From Gordius sp. MW1 (taxonomy: Eukaryota; Nematomorpha; Gordioida; Gordea; Gordiidae): DNA of 64,000 bases. The notes beneath the pieces were generated by a model that was not told where the DNA came from, searched no databases, and was given only the letters and a program-made list of their open reading frames with translations. The stretch covers positions 6,014,001 through 6,078,000 of the forward strand of contig OZ038526.1 in the NCBI GenBank assembly GCA_964036665.1, written 5' to 3'. The position numbers and the translations under genes are program-made. Shown in pieces: positions 50,801-59,507 of the stretch (the first letter of the stretch is position 1; each line of letters starts with the position of its first letter).

Positions 50801-53800
50801 ATATTTTTAATGATTAACACTACACACACCTTGTTAAGCCATTTAAGATAGAAACATTCAAATAATAATTAACAAACACGGTGTTTTCACGAATAGTTTG
50901 CTTTATATTTTGATACAATTTTTTTTCCGACCCAGAACCGGACAAGCCAGCCCCTTTATAAAGCTAATTTTAGGTATAAATTAACTTAACCATACATTTA
51001 AATTTTATTAGCATTTGTGTTATCGAAAGCAGCAGTAGTCATAGTTAAGAAAGAGTAAAGGAGATGAAAACAAAATATGATAGCGTTTAGAGAATATTTT
51101 AAGAGTGGCTTTAACCTAATAATACTTTAAGGGATTATTTTCTCATATGTGTAGAATTTTTACTTAGATTTACCATAAAACAATTTCATTTTAAATTTCC
51201 CTATGCTTTTATTCTTTGTTAAGAACTTTGATTATGTAACAGTAGCTAAATATAGGATTTGGATAATGAACCAGACAATTAAAAAAGTGGGTAAAGACTT
51301 AAGACAGTTAATATGTACACTCGGCCTACACCCTTACTTTCTAATTAATAGCTATTTTCCAGTTTATAGTATTAATACACCCCCAGATCCCACTATTTGT
51401 AGTTTGTACGCTAAACTAAAAATTAGCTCCATTTACATTTTTAGACCGAAACAAATGCTTAAGCTTTGGGGCTACCCTATACCAAAGTAAATATTAATAC
51501 AGTATGCCATATCGAGTAACGGTAAAAATATGGCCCCTCAAAAGTGACATACCCCCCCCCCCTTCCCCATTCAAAAAATGACTCGCACTCAAGCCCCACC
51601 CCCTCAAGGTCGTCAGGACCTTTTTGACGTGTTCATGGGTAGCATTGGAATTAAAGGGGGGCAATAATGATTTACGGATGGGCAATATGATGATTTTTTT
51701 AAATTTAGCCATATTTTTAATAGATTTCAACATATTTTTCGATTTTGAGGGGGGGGGCAGTCGCCATTCCCTGCCGCCTACCCCCTGGCTACGCCCATGA
51801 CCTTGTTGTCATGCCAATTTTTAAAGACCCCCAAACACCCACTAAACACTGCACCTCCTATGTGAGAAGGAAGAACCCGTGCGAGCACGATAACAGTATT
51901 TTTTTAATAAATATTCATGACGGTTCGCTTGCTAATCTTTCGCACGGCGGAACTCGGCTAAGCTACACTTATCTAATCAATATACATTATTTATGGGGAA
52001 GCGATCCCAGGAGTTCCACGCTAAAACGTTAGCTTTGTTTAAAAGCACTGGCCCCCGCAAAAAATACAAAGGTGAGCACACAAAAACTTTTAAAATCCAC
52101 TTAAAATCACTAATTCCACTTTAAACCAGTCTCCTCACACTAGCCGAAACGCGCCGATCGGCTTACTTCAAGGTGCGCCTCCCGTATTATTAATGATAAT
52201 TTCAGGGTAAAGGAGGTTAAGTGCAAACTTTAAGCCCCGGCTTCCCCCATCGTGTCTTGAAAATCGCTAGGAAAATAATAACCTTGCAATTTGAGGAAAC
52301 AGGTTTGGGAAAGCGAGAACACACATTCCCCAAATGTTACACGTAGGTGTTTTGTGTTCAGCCCTCGCCCATTATAAGAAATCAAAATTCAAAGAAGTGA
52401 TTATTTTAAAGTCTTAACCGAACCACTTTAAACTAGATGCAAAATGAGGTGTAATCTGACTGAGCCTCGACATATTGTTTAGTGAGCTGCTTTAAAGTAT
52501 GCGATTAACACATTTCATAAATATTTTTACCGGCGTAAATTCACAGACACGGCACACCTTCCCACTTTGTGTTTTCTATCGTGACAGGCCTAAAAACGCG
52601 ACATTAATTATTAATGGAAGTGACTGGATCGAAGGGGCACAGAGGGACTTGCAGAAATTCGAGTTAGGTGCCTAGGTAACATTATCATTTACTAGGAACT
52701 GAATTATTTAGAAGAAATGTTACAGGGACAGAAAATCCCACGTTTTCGTTTAACCTCTCTAATACGAATCGAGTTTACTTAATTTTGGCCTTTGGGGAGA
52801 GATCGACTATTGAGAAATAAGTATGGGACGGTCAAACTAAACCCGAGCAAATAATCTTAAACGCGCCAGCAATCGAGCGGACCGAGGTTTTAGGGCTAAT
52901 AATGAAATAAGCTAATTTGCGTACGTACGCTGTGGCAAAAAAATCGATAAATTTTGCCCCCATTTGCGTGAGGGGGTGGGGGGGGGGGGGGAGCGGCAAC
53001 AAAAAACACATCTTGTAGGGGAAGGGAGGAGGGTTAATATTACCTACTCGAGGCGTAAGGTAGTTGGATGGAGTACGTATGAAGTTGGGGAGGGGGGTGA
53101 TCCCCCGCTTCCATAAAAACCGGTCAGGACAGGAAATTCCAAATTTGTCGTCTATTCATTACACTGCCTTAATTTACATGAAATCACGAATTTGGGTGTC
53201 CAAAAATTAAAAATTTTGTGCACCTTACAGATAGTTTTTAAACAAGGCCCATGGCATGTAATGGGCGTAGCCAGCATTGGGATTAGAGGGGGGCAATAAT
53301 GATTTAGGGAGGGGCAAAATGACAATTTATTTATATTTTAAAATATTTCAACTAATTTTTGGATTTAGAGAGGGCAGCCGTCCCTCCCGCCCCCCCCCCC
53401 GGCTACGCCCATGTGGCATGTTGACCTTCTCCTGGTATTGGCATCGAGCACAAATTAAACGAAGGGGGGGGGGTGCTAAAAAGGTGGAAAAGAGTGGGGG
53501 GACGGTCTTAGTAGAATAAGTGCCTTTCGGTCTAATTATTATTTTCTGGAACGCGATTTGACACAATACTCCGGCAACTACTTTGGCGGGGCAAAACTGC
53601 ATGATTCCTTTATGATCGAATTAAGTGAGGGGCATGGGGTTGGGGGTGGGAGACTTGGTAATTGGTTAATAATTAATAATGTTTCCATCCACCTTTAGGT
53701 AGTGATTGATATCAATCAAAAAGAAGAGGGGGGGGGGGCCGACTCAGGCTGGGGCCAACATAGCATGTTGTTGATGATTGGTTAAAGTGCGCGTTCCAGC

Positions 53801-56800
53801 CTTAGTCGTCCCCTCCCCCTTGATATATTTGATATATCTAATATATCAAATTTAGAGGATGCTGCGATGATGAGTGATGATAGTTAGCTTTATAATAGCA
53901 GTTGGAAGAGTGAGTAGAAAGGTACCGTCCTACTTCAGTAATGACCTCGGGGATATACCCGAGAAAAAAATAGATTTTGACTCGCCTTGAACACCTACCT
54001 AGCTTCCTTTAAATTGGTTCGAAATCAAGGGGGGGGGCTCGGTAAAAAACGAATCGCGCATTTTAAGTTATTGTGAAAATCAAAAAGTCAACAAAACTTT
54101 ACCACATCTATTGTTAACGTGTTTTTAAAAGGTTTTTTTCGCTTCCCTTTAAATTATGCTTGGTTTAATATATACGAGGCAGGGAAAATATAGGATACTC
54201 GACACGCTTACCCCCCCCCTAATTTAATTATTTATTTTATGATTGCCATCTCCGCTGAACAAACAAAAAAGCTACGTTCATCAGCTACATCCACATTGCG
54301 ACATTATAAATAGGAGTCGGAGAGGGAGGTGGAGGCGGGACGGGGCACCTCATTGTGGGTGAACCCAAAAAATAAACTCGAACCAACGAGATCGGTCCTA
54401 GCCTTAGGGCCTGACCGCTTTCTTAAGGTTCATCCGAAGGTCATTCGTCGTTTTTTTTGCACATCTAGAACGCGCAGAAAGATGGGGGATGGATGACTAA
54501 CTCGTTTTTCAAAAGTCGCGTCGTGTCCGCTGAGGTCGATCCCCAGTGTCAGACTGTCATCACTTTGCAAGGGGGCGCGTGAGGTGGGGAAGTGATGATG
54601 AACTGAGCAAAACTGCTAATTTTTGACAAATTTAGAGGGCCGGCTTTAAGGTGATATTAGTTATTGATGTTCGTTGTTCCGAAGGTTATCTAGGATTTTA
54701 ATTTAGCCAAAAAGGGGGGGGGGAGGAGAATGTTCAGTTTTGATTCAGGGGGCGACAAAATTATGACTTTTCAAAATTGCTCCTTTCCCAGATAGGTCCT
54801 GGCCATGTTTATATTTTGTGGGGGGGGGGGGGGGCGTAGTTGTATAAGCTTTGTCTTTGAACAAGAGCACGCGGGTTTAACGGTGGAAAATATATCACAT
54901 CGTCAACACGGCTGTCTGGCCTGGATAGCGGAGCCTCACCTCTCATGAAAATATCGAAAGAAGCTGACCACCTCAGTGTGACAAACAGCTATTGGAGGGC
55001 AGAGAATGACTACATCGAGGGTTAAGGTAGTCAGGGGATATTCAAGGTTACGTGGGGCATCGGGCAAATTGGGCAAGGTTGGCAAAATGCAAGAAAATAA
55101 TATAATAAACGATTCAAAATAAAAAAAGTAAATGAAAGGTTAAGAAAAAGGCATAAAAAACTCCTTTCATTCTCCCCCACAACCCTGCTTCCCATAAAAA
55201 TTAGCTTGTTTAATACTATAGAGTATAAAGTAATATTGAGCAATTAATTATGTGTAAAAAAACTTAATTCCGTCTTAAACCTGTGTACAGGAATTGAATT
55301 GGAGCATAGCCCCCTCCTCCTTTCCACCTTTCACAAAAACATTACATCATTGAAGTGATTAAATGAAGTGGTCTTGTCCCCATTTCAATGGGGAGAAAAG
55401 GAGTAAAGGTTAATAACAACAAAATAGGTAAATAATAAGATAGATAAGAACATGTAGTACTTGCACTCTCTATGGCCAAAAGTGAAACGTACTATTTGAT
55501 AACATCTGAATCCCAGGTTAAAATTAGATACATTACTATTATTTTTGGTATTATTCTGATATAATAAAGATCGTACCCAAAAGTGAATATATTCACTTTT
55601 GGGTACGATCTTTATTATATATCACTCAAATTCTTATACAGACGATAATAGTAATCAGAATAATACCAAAAATAATACGCCTACCGATTTACAACATGTT
55701 TTTACGAGGGGAATTAATTAATTCTTCTTTTTGAGTTGCTTTGACATATTTCCCACTACAACATTCTCACCTAAATCACTCCCGTTTAAGCTACTCATAA
55801 ATTCTTTAAATTTGCTTCTAGAATTGTTTAACTCCACTATAGACTCCATGGCAGTATTGCCCGTTATGTTGTCAATACTACTTAGTATCTCACTCACTCT
55901 TAAATCCATTTTTCCCAACTGACACACTATAATCTGTACTATTAAACGCTATCCCGTTAGCGTCTGGAATGAAGCATATACTCACAACCATTAAATAATA
56001 TAGCAACATTTTGTAAAATATGCTATTTTTCGGTCCAACTCTAAACTTTTCTTTATCCACTTCTCGTCTTTTCTTTCTAATATTTATGTGTTCCAAGTTC
56101 ACGTCTAGCTCACATCTCTTTGTTGTAACTCTCATCCTTCGTTGTTTTTGACTTCTATCTATTTTAGCAATTTCTTCATTTCTGTTGCATACACCAACCC
56201 CAAAATGATTCTTTTTAATGTCTATATTCTTCCTCCAACAGAAAGAACCTTCTGCAACCTTTTCAAATATGTTAGGATTCTTTTTATACCAATTATTTAC
56301 TTTTTCAGCATTTGGCACTCTATTTACACGTTTTCTCTCCGATATACCTAGTGTTGATGGTTTTAAACTAGAATTTAGCTTAGTTTCCGTCTTTATGAAT
56401 TTATACAAACTCCCTTCTCCATTCCATTTAGATGCAATCATTTTAAACTCTGGATGCACATTCCTTATTTTTCTTTTCTTAATTTTCTCCAACTCAATCC
56501 TTTCATTTAATTCTTTCTCTACACTTACCGTTAATGGTTCTGAATCAGAACTTATTTTGGCTTCCGTTTTTATAAACTTATACAAACTTCCTCTTCCACT
56601 CCACTTTGATGCAATCTTTTTAAAAGTTGGATGTATACTGTCTATCTTCCTTTTCCTAATCTCTTCTTACTTCATTTTTCCACTAAGTTCTTCCATAGCG
56701 ACCTTTTCTTTACACCACTTTACCTTCCCATGTAACTTCTCAACATTAACTCTCTCACTATCCTTCAACAACTCTCTTAGATCAGGTTGTGGTTCAGTAA

Positions 56801-59507
56801 CCATTAGAGACCAACATTTCCTTTCAACCATTTTATTTGATCCAACTTCTCTTATATTCAACTTTGTGTCTCTAAATCTACCATCAGATAGCCCAGTGAA
56901 TTGATAGACTAACCACATCACAGCTTCATCTGCGACGTCATCATCCTCAATACATGTGTAACGTTTTATGTAATCGCTAGCATTGGTTAGTATCGATCTT
57001 AAACTGTAGCCTGCCGCCACATCTCTCAACATATCATAGAACGCAAACAGCATATCCCTGTTTCTTGGCATCTCCACCAACCCTTGAAATAACATGGTTT
57101 GTGCCTTATCCTTAAGATGCCCATTTTTACAATTACTAACTTTTATATTACAAATTTTTTCGACACTTTTGAACACGCCCATTAGGACATGTCTAGGTAC
57201 ATTACTCAGTAACATACCTATTGGGAGTCTTCCCGTAAATTTCACCAACTCCCCTTTTCCATCGGCTGACGAACCAGCCTGTTCAGCATTTTAAGATCGA
57301 TACTAACCAATGCTAGCGATTACATAAAACGTTACACATGTATTGAGGATGATGACGTCGCAGATGAAGCTGTGATGTGGTTAGTCTATCAATTCACTGG
57401 GCTATCTGATGGTAGATTTAGAGACACAAAGTTGAATATAAGAGAAGTTGGATCAAATAAAATGGTTGAAAAGAAATGTTGGTCTCTAATGGTTACTGAA
57501 CCACAACCTGATCTAAGAGAGTTGTTGAAGGATAGTGAGAGAGTTAATGTTGAGAAGTTACATGGGAAGGTAAAGTGGTGTAAAGAAAAGGTCGCTATGG
57601 AAGAACTTAGTGGAAAAATGAAGTTAGAAGAGATTAGGAAAAGGAAGATAGACAGTATACATCCAACTTTTAAAAAGATTGCATCAAAGTGGAGTGGAAG
57701 AGGAAGTTTGTATAAGTTTATAAAAACGGAAGCCAAAATAAGTTCTGATTCAGAACCATTAACGGTAAGTGTAGAGAAAGAATTAAATGAAAGGATTGAG
57801 TTGGAGAAAATTAAGAAAAGAAAAATAAGGAATGTGCATCCAGAGTTTAAAATGATTGCATCTAAATGGAATGGAGAAGGGAGTTTGTATAAATTCATAA
57901 AGACGGAAACTAAGCTAAATTCTAGTTTAAAACCATCAACACTAGGTATATCGGAGAGAAAACGTGTAAATAGAGTGCCAAATGCTGAAAAAGTAAATAA
58001 TTGGTATAAAAAGAATTCTAACATATTTGAAAAGGTTGCAGAAGGTTCTTTCTGTTGGAGGAAGAATATAGACATTAAAAAGAATCATTTTGGGGTTGGT
58101 GTATGCAACAGAAATGAAGAAATTGCTAAAATAGATAGAAGTCAAAAACAACGAAGGATGAGAGTTACAACAAAGAGATGTGAGCTAGACGTGAACTTGG
58201 AACACATAAATATTAGAAAGAAAAGACGAGAAGTGGATAAAGAAAAGTTTAGAGTTGGACCGAAAAATAGCACATTTTACAAAATGTTGCTATATTATTT
58301 AATGGTTGTGAGTATATGCTTCATTCCAGACGCTAACGGGATAGCGTTTAATAGTACAGATTATAGTGTGAGTCAGTTGGGAAAAATGGATTTAAGAGTG
58401 AGTGAGATACTAAGTAGTATTGACAACATAACGGGCAATACTGCCATGGAGTCTATAGTGGAGTTAAACAATTCTAGAAGCAAATTTAAAGAATTTATGA
58501 GTAGCTTAAACAGGAGTGATTTAGGTGAGAATGTTGTAGTGGGAAATATGTCAAAGCAACTCAAAAAGAAGAATTAATTAATTCCCCTCGTAAAAACATG
58601 TTGTAAATCGGTAGGCGTATTATTTTTGGTATTATTCTGATTACTATTATCGTCTGTATAAGAATTTGAGTGATATATAATAAAGATCGTACCCAAAAGT
58701 GAATAGTCAACGTGTAGTAAATTGGATACTTAATATTTACTAATTCAGAAATTACATGGAATGTCATAGCAAAGTATCTTGCATGATTTAACCTATAGAA
58801 ATCTAATTTGCATTCTAATGTGAAAAAATCCTAGAAATTTACCCAAATTATAAGCAAAAATAAGCTAACGCACTTTTGCATAATTATAGAATGATGTTTA
58901 TACAGATACTGCATAAAAATATTATTTAAGCAAAAGGCTACCAAATGAAATATTAATTTTTAAAGCTCAGAATGACAAGGGCAAAATTTATGGCAATCCA
59001 CTTGTTAATGAGCACACTAAAATTGCAGCTGCTTTGCAAAGTTTTGATTCCACTATCAGTAACACAAGTAACAGGATGGTGGTAAAACAGAGTTTTAAAT
59101 TTAAACAATGCCATAACAAACAATTATAGATAAAAAATTGGCTATAAAAATTTATAAGGGTCTATAGGCTTGGTATATATCTTTAATTATTTATTTGTTT
59201 GAACTTTAAAGTAAAATTGTATTTATTATTTGTATAATTTTAGTGGTATTTTTGTATCAAATATAAAAACGATTTGTTGTTAAACCAAACTGCAGCAAAC
59301 TATTTAAAAGCTACAACTCAGAATTCATGCAGCATATTTAGTAAGTCAATAAAATATTTATAATTCAAAAATTTATCAGGTAATATTGATTCTTACCCTA
59401 GTGGCGTATCCAACTTCTTTCATAATTTGCTCAAAGGCTGCCGTTTCTTCAGCTTGTTTTTGTGTGTGCAAAGCAATTTTTTCACTAAATTTTCTTGGGG
59501 TAGCCAT
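41655..59507 (-). CDS. CRTC: CREB-regulated transcription coactivator (complete gene model)
   Basis: Fourteen exons join in frame (3336 nt, 1111 aa): 59507-59397, 48044-47811, 47568-47437, 47272-47208, 46585-46407, 46284-46214, 46020-45751, 45292-45213, 45042-44880, 44468-44103, 43814-43677, 43625-43437, 43066-41896, 41821-41655. The N-terminus [20 protein letters not shown] is the CREB-binding coiled-coil domain. YGGSLPNV (87-94), [17 protein letters not shown] (SIK/14-3-3 site, about S184), [11 protein letters not shown] (second phosphosite, about S374) and NNTGSLPDL...HFPSPL (402-417) appear in the same order as in vertebrate CRTCs. A basic stretch at 749-764 may be a nuclear signal. The C-terminal IPHIILTG (1050-1057) is the conserved start of the activation domain. 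CRTC enters the nucleus on cAMP/Ca2+ signalling and recruits transcription machinery to CREB. It is longer than the 600-700 aa of vertebrate paralogues, mostly through low-complexity Gln/Ser/Asn stretches. Confidence 0.95.
41896..43066 (-). CDS. CRTC: CRTC exon 13 (large, activation domain)
   Basis: Acceptor GATGAAG|CAC is weak (no strong pyrimidine tract) but keeps phase; donor AACCG|GTATAT. It codes residues 667-1056, including the basic 749-764 stretch, a Gln/His/Tyr run, and SIPHIILT at the end. Confidence 0.88.
43437..43625 (-). CDS. CRTC: CRTC exon 12
   Basis: Acceptor TTATACAG|TTC and donor ACTTCG|GTATCT, both phase 0. It codes [14 protein letters not shown] to SVSPTS. Confidence 0.82.
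43677..43814 (-). CDS. CRTC: CRTC exon 11
   Basis: Acceptor GTCCTTAG|TCC and donor TCGAGT|GTAAGT, both phase 0. It codes a Tyr/Asn/Pro-rich stretch. Confidence 0.8.
44103..44468 (-). CDS. CRTC: CRTC exon 10
   Basis: Acceptor CCCCTAG|TCT and donor GTCCAG|GTGAGT, both phase 0. 122 residues, Ser/Gln/Tyr-rich, start [16 protein letters not shown]. Confidence 0.85.
44661..44788. mobile_element. 128-bp TA-flanked MITE in CRTC intron 9
   Basis: It opens GTGTCGTAAAAACGGCTGGG and closes with the near-inverse ending CCGTTTTTACAACAC. Both sides are flanked by TA, the target duplication typical of the Tc1/mariner superfamily. No coding capacity. Confidence 0.75.
44880..45042 (-). CDS. CRTC: CRTC exon 9: SLPDL motif
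   Basis: Acceptor CGTATTAG|T completes the Asn of PGIN and donor [30 protein letters not shown] corresponds to a conserved regulatory block of CRTC1/2. Confidence 0.92.
45213..45292 (-). CDS. CRTC: CRTC exon 8: SCEVPGI motif
   Basis: Acceptor GGCTGTAG|CAA and donor [22 protein letters not shown] matches the second SIK/MARK-type site of vertebrate CRTC2. The exon is only 80 bases. Confidence 0.92.
45501..45701. mobile_element. 201-bp TA-flanked MITE in CRTC intron 7
   Basis: Same family as 44661-44788: GTGTTGTAAAACGACTGAG at one end, CAGCCGTTTTTACAACAC at the other, flanked by TA. The interior is longer and contains TAGTCGACTAAA words and a second inner fold. Confidence 0.75.
45751..46020 (-). 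CDS. CRTC: CRTC exon 7
   Basis: Acceptor GATGTGCAG|GGC and donor TTAAAG|GTGTGC, both phase 0. It codes [20 protein letters not shown] onward, 90 residues. The C-terminal [15 protein letters not shown] is unlike other CRTCs, so the donor could be misplaced or alternative. Confidence 0.72.
46214..46284 (-). CDS. CRTC: CRTC exon 6
   Basis: Acceptor TTGGGTAG|GG and donor ACTCAC|GTAAGT. It codes [20 protein letters not shown], short and basic. Confidence 0.8.
46407..46585 (-). CDS. CRTC: CRTC exon 5: SIK/14-3-3 site
   Basis: Acceptor ACCCCTAG|G and donor [21 protein letters not shown] is nearly identical to the inhibitory phosphosite of vertebrate CRTCs; the arginine before it is split across the intron. 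Confidence 0.95.
46645..46765. mobile_element. GGGCGTAGCCAG-family MITE fragment in CRTC intron 4
   Basis: Its right tip CCTGGCTACGCCCATG is complete; the left part is a C-run-rich segment without a clear tip. Confidence 0.6.
47208..47272 (-). CDS. CRTC: CRTC exon 4
   Basis: Acceptor TCTCGATAG|GTC and donor [31 protein letters not shown] aligns with the SCPYGTMYLSPP region of human CRTC1. A nearby AG (GATTGCAG) would break the phase, so the upstream one is chosen. Confidence 0.9.
47437..47568 (-). CDS. CRTC: CRTC exon 3
   Basis: Acceptor ATTAG|GGT and donor ACAAGG|GTACAA, both phase 0. [13 protein letters not shown] start, then Arg/Ser-rich. Confidence 0.85.
47811..48044 (-). CDS. CRTC: CRTC exon 2: YGGSLPNV motif
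   Basis: Acceptor TTGTTAAG|GGA and donor CTCCAG|GTAGAG, both phase 0. It contains [13 protein letters not shown], a CRTC signature. Confidence 0.92.
49057..49232. mobile_element. GGGCGTAGCCAG-family MITE
   Basis: CATGGGCGTAGCCGGCATTG start, GGCTACGCCCATG end. CGTAGTAC before and AGTAGTAC after match at 7 of 8 bases when one trailing base is allowed. Confidence 0.75.
50319..50481. mobile_element. GGGCGTAGCCAG-family MITE
   Basis: CATGGGCGTAGCCAGTATTG start, TTGGCTACGCCCATG end. Flanks CTAGTTGA and CTAGTTAA match at 7 of 8 bases. Confidence 0.8.
51634..51799. mobile_element. GGGCGTAGCCAG-family MITE, left tip shortened
   Basis: CATGGGTAGCATTGG start has lost a few bases of the tip; CCTGGCTACGCCCATG end is intact. 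No clean target duplication. Confidence 0.65.
53260..53413. mobile_element. GGGCGTAGCCAG-family MITE with perfect 8-bp target duplication
   Basis: AATGGGCGTAGCCAGCATTG start, CGGCTACGCCCATG end. TGGCATGT lies at 53252-53259 and again at 53414-53421. Confidence 0.85.
53828..53850. repeat. 10-bp-stem hairpin
   Basis: TTTGATATAT and ATATATCAAA around a CTA loop, inside CRTC intron 1. Confidence 0.6.
55538..55589 (+). repeat. Truncated extra end of the palindrome element
   Basis: It matches the distal end of the right arm (58620-58705) in direct orientation, with about 35 internal bases deleted, and abuts the left arm tip to tip at GTGAATA|TATTCAC. Confidence 0.75.
55718..57248 (-). pseudogene. 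Left-arm copy of the unknown ORF, broken
   Basis: Starting in the spacer ([17 protein letters not shown]), the frame runs outward into the left arm. A TAA at about 56669 (TTA in the right arm) stops it after ELSGKMK, and a 2-bp deletion near 55928 shifts the frame after DYSVS. The spacer-coded N-terminal part (about 80 residues) is present only on this side, because the right arm begins partway into the gene. The full-length ancestor therefore had a longer N-terminus than the right-arm copy retains. Function unknown. Confidence 0.75.
57372..58577 (+). CDS. Right-arm ORF: unknown basic protein with internal repeat and hydrophobic segment
   Basis: 401 codons open from [11 protein letters not shown] to QLKKKN-stop; the frame is open upstream to about 57297 without an ATG. 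The middle contains two similar blocks of about 60 residues, each with KRKI-type basic residues, HPxFKxIASKW and [10 protein letters not shown] (first near 90-120, second near 145-175). A very basic region (about 230-290) is followed by a hydrophobic segment [18 protein letters not shown], then a short Asn/Ser-rich tail. This suggests a membrane-anchored or membrane-passing protein with a charged N-terminal side. I recognise no family. The N-terminus is missing relative to the left-arm copy, so this may be a truncated gene kept open by youth, not selection. Confidence 0.6.
   Translation: MMWLVYQFTGLSDGRFRDTKLNIREVGSNKMVEKKCWSLMVTEPQPDLRELLKDSERVNVEKLHGKVKWCKEKVAMEELSGKMKLEEIRKRKIDSIHPTFKKIASKWSGRGSLYKFIKTEAKISSDSEPLTVSVEKELNERIELEKIKKRKIRNVHPEFKMIASKWNGEGSLYKFIKTETKLNSSLKPSTLGISERKRVNRVPNAEKVNNWYKKNSNIFEKVAEGSFCWRKNIDIKKNHFGVGVCNRNEEIAKIDRSQKQRRMRVTTKRCELDVNLEHINIRKKRREVDKEKFRVGPKNSTFYKMLLYYLMVVSICFIPDANGIAFNSTDYSVSQLGKMDLRVSEILSSIDNITGNTAMESIVELNNSRSKFKEFMSSLNRSDLGENVVVGNMSKQLKKKN
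59397..59507 (-). CDS. CRTC: CRTC exon 1: CREB-binding domain
   Basis: [20 protein letters not shown] then [17 protein letters not shown], donor ACTAGG|GTAAGA, phase 0. It is almost identical to the N-terminus of animal CRTCs, which forms the coiled coil contacting the CREB bZIP. Confidence 0.97.

Larger units (their letters stand above)
55590..58705. mobile_element. Large near-perfect palindrome (foldback-like element) with unknown ORF
   Basis: Left arm 55590-57003 (1414 bp) and right arm 57290-58705 (1416 bp) are reverse complements around a 286-bp unique spacer (57004-57289). The 2-bp length difference is explained by one deletion in the left-arm ORF, so the alignment is otherwise gap-free as far as I can read. 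About six differences are visible, so the arms are over 99% alike. Each arm carries the same unrecognised ORF running outward from the centre. The outer tips read TATTCACTTTTGGGTACGAT. It lies in CRTC intron 1, so CRTC pre-mRNA would contain a 1.4-kb hairpin. No transposase, RT or viral hallmark is recognised. Confidence 0.9.
48045..59396 (-). other. CRTC intron 1 (11.4 kb), host of the large palindrome and MITEs
   Basis: The first intron separates the CREB-binding exon from the rest. It holds four GGGCGTAGCCAG-family MITEs, long G/C homopolymers (near 48146, 52978 and 54817), a 10-bp-stem hairpin near 53828 and the inverted-repeat element at 55538-58705. No further CRTC exon is needed for phase continuity. 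Confidence 0.8.

Noticed and set aside
51203-51490. 95-codon + strand frame in CRTC intron 1
   Set aside because: AT-rich random composition, no start context, domain or repeat association.
56218-56904. 228-codon frames antisense to the unknown ORF on both arms
   Set aside because: They mirror the coding strand; the sense frame has the internal repeat, charge pattern and hydrophobic segment, whereas the antisense frames are hydrophobic Phe/Leu/Ser strings typical of complements of Lys/Glu-rich coding DNA.
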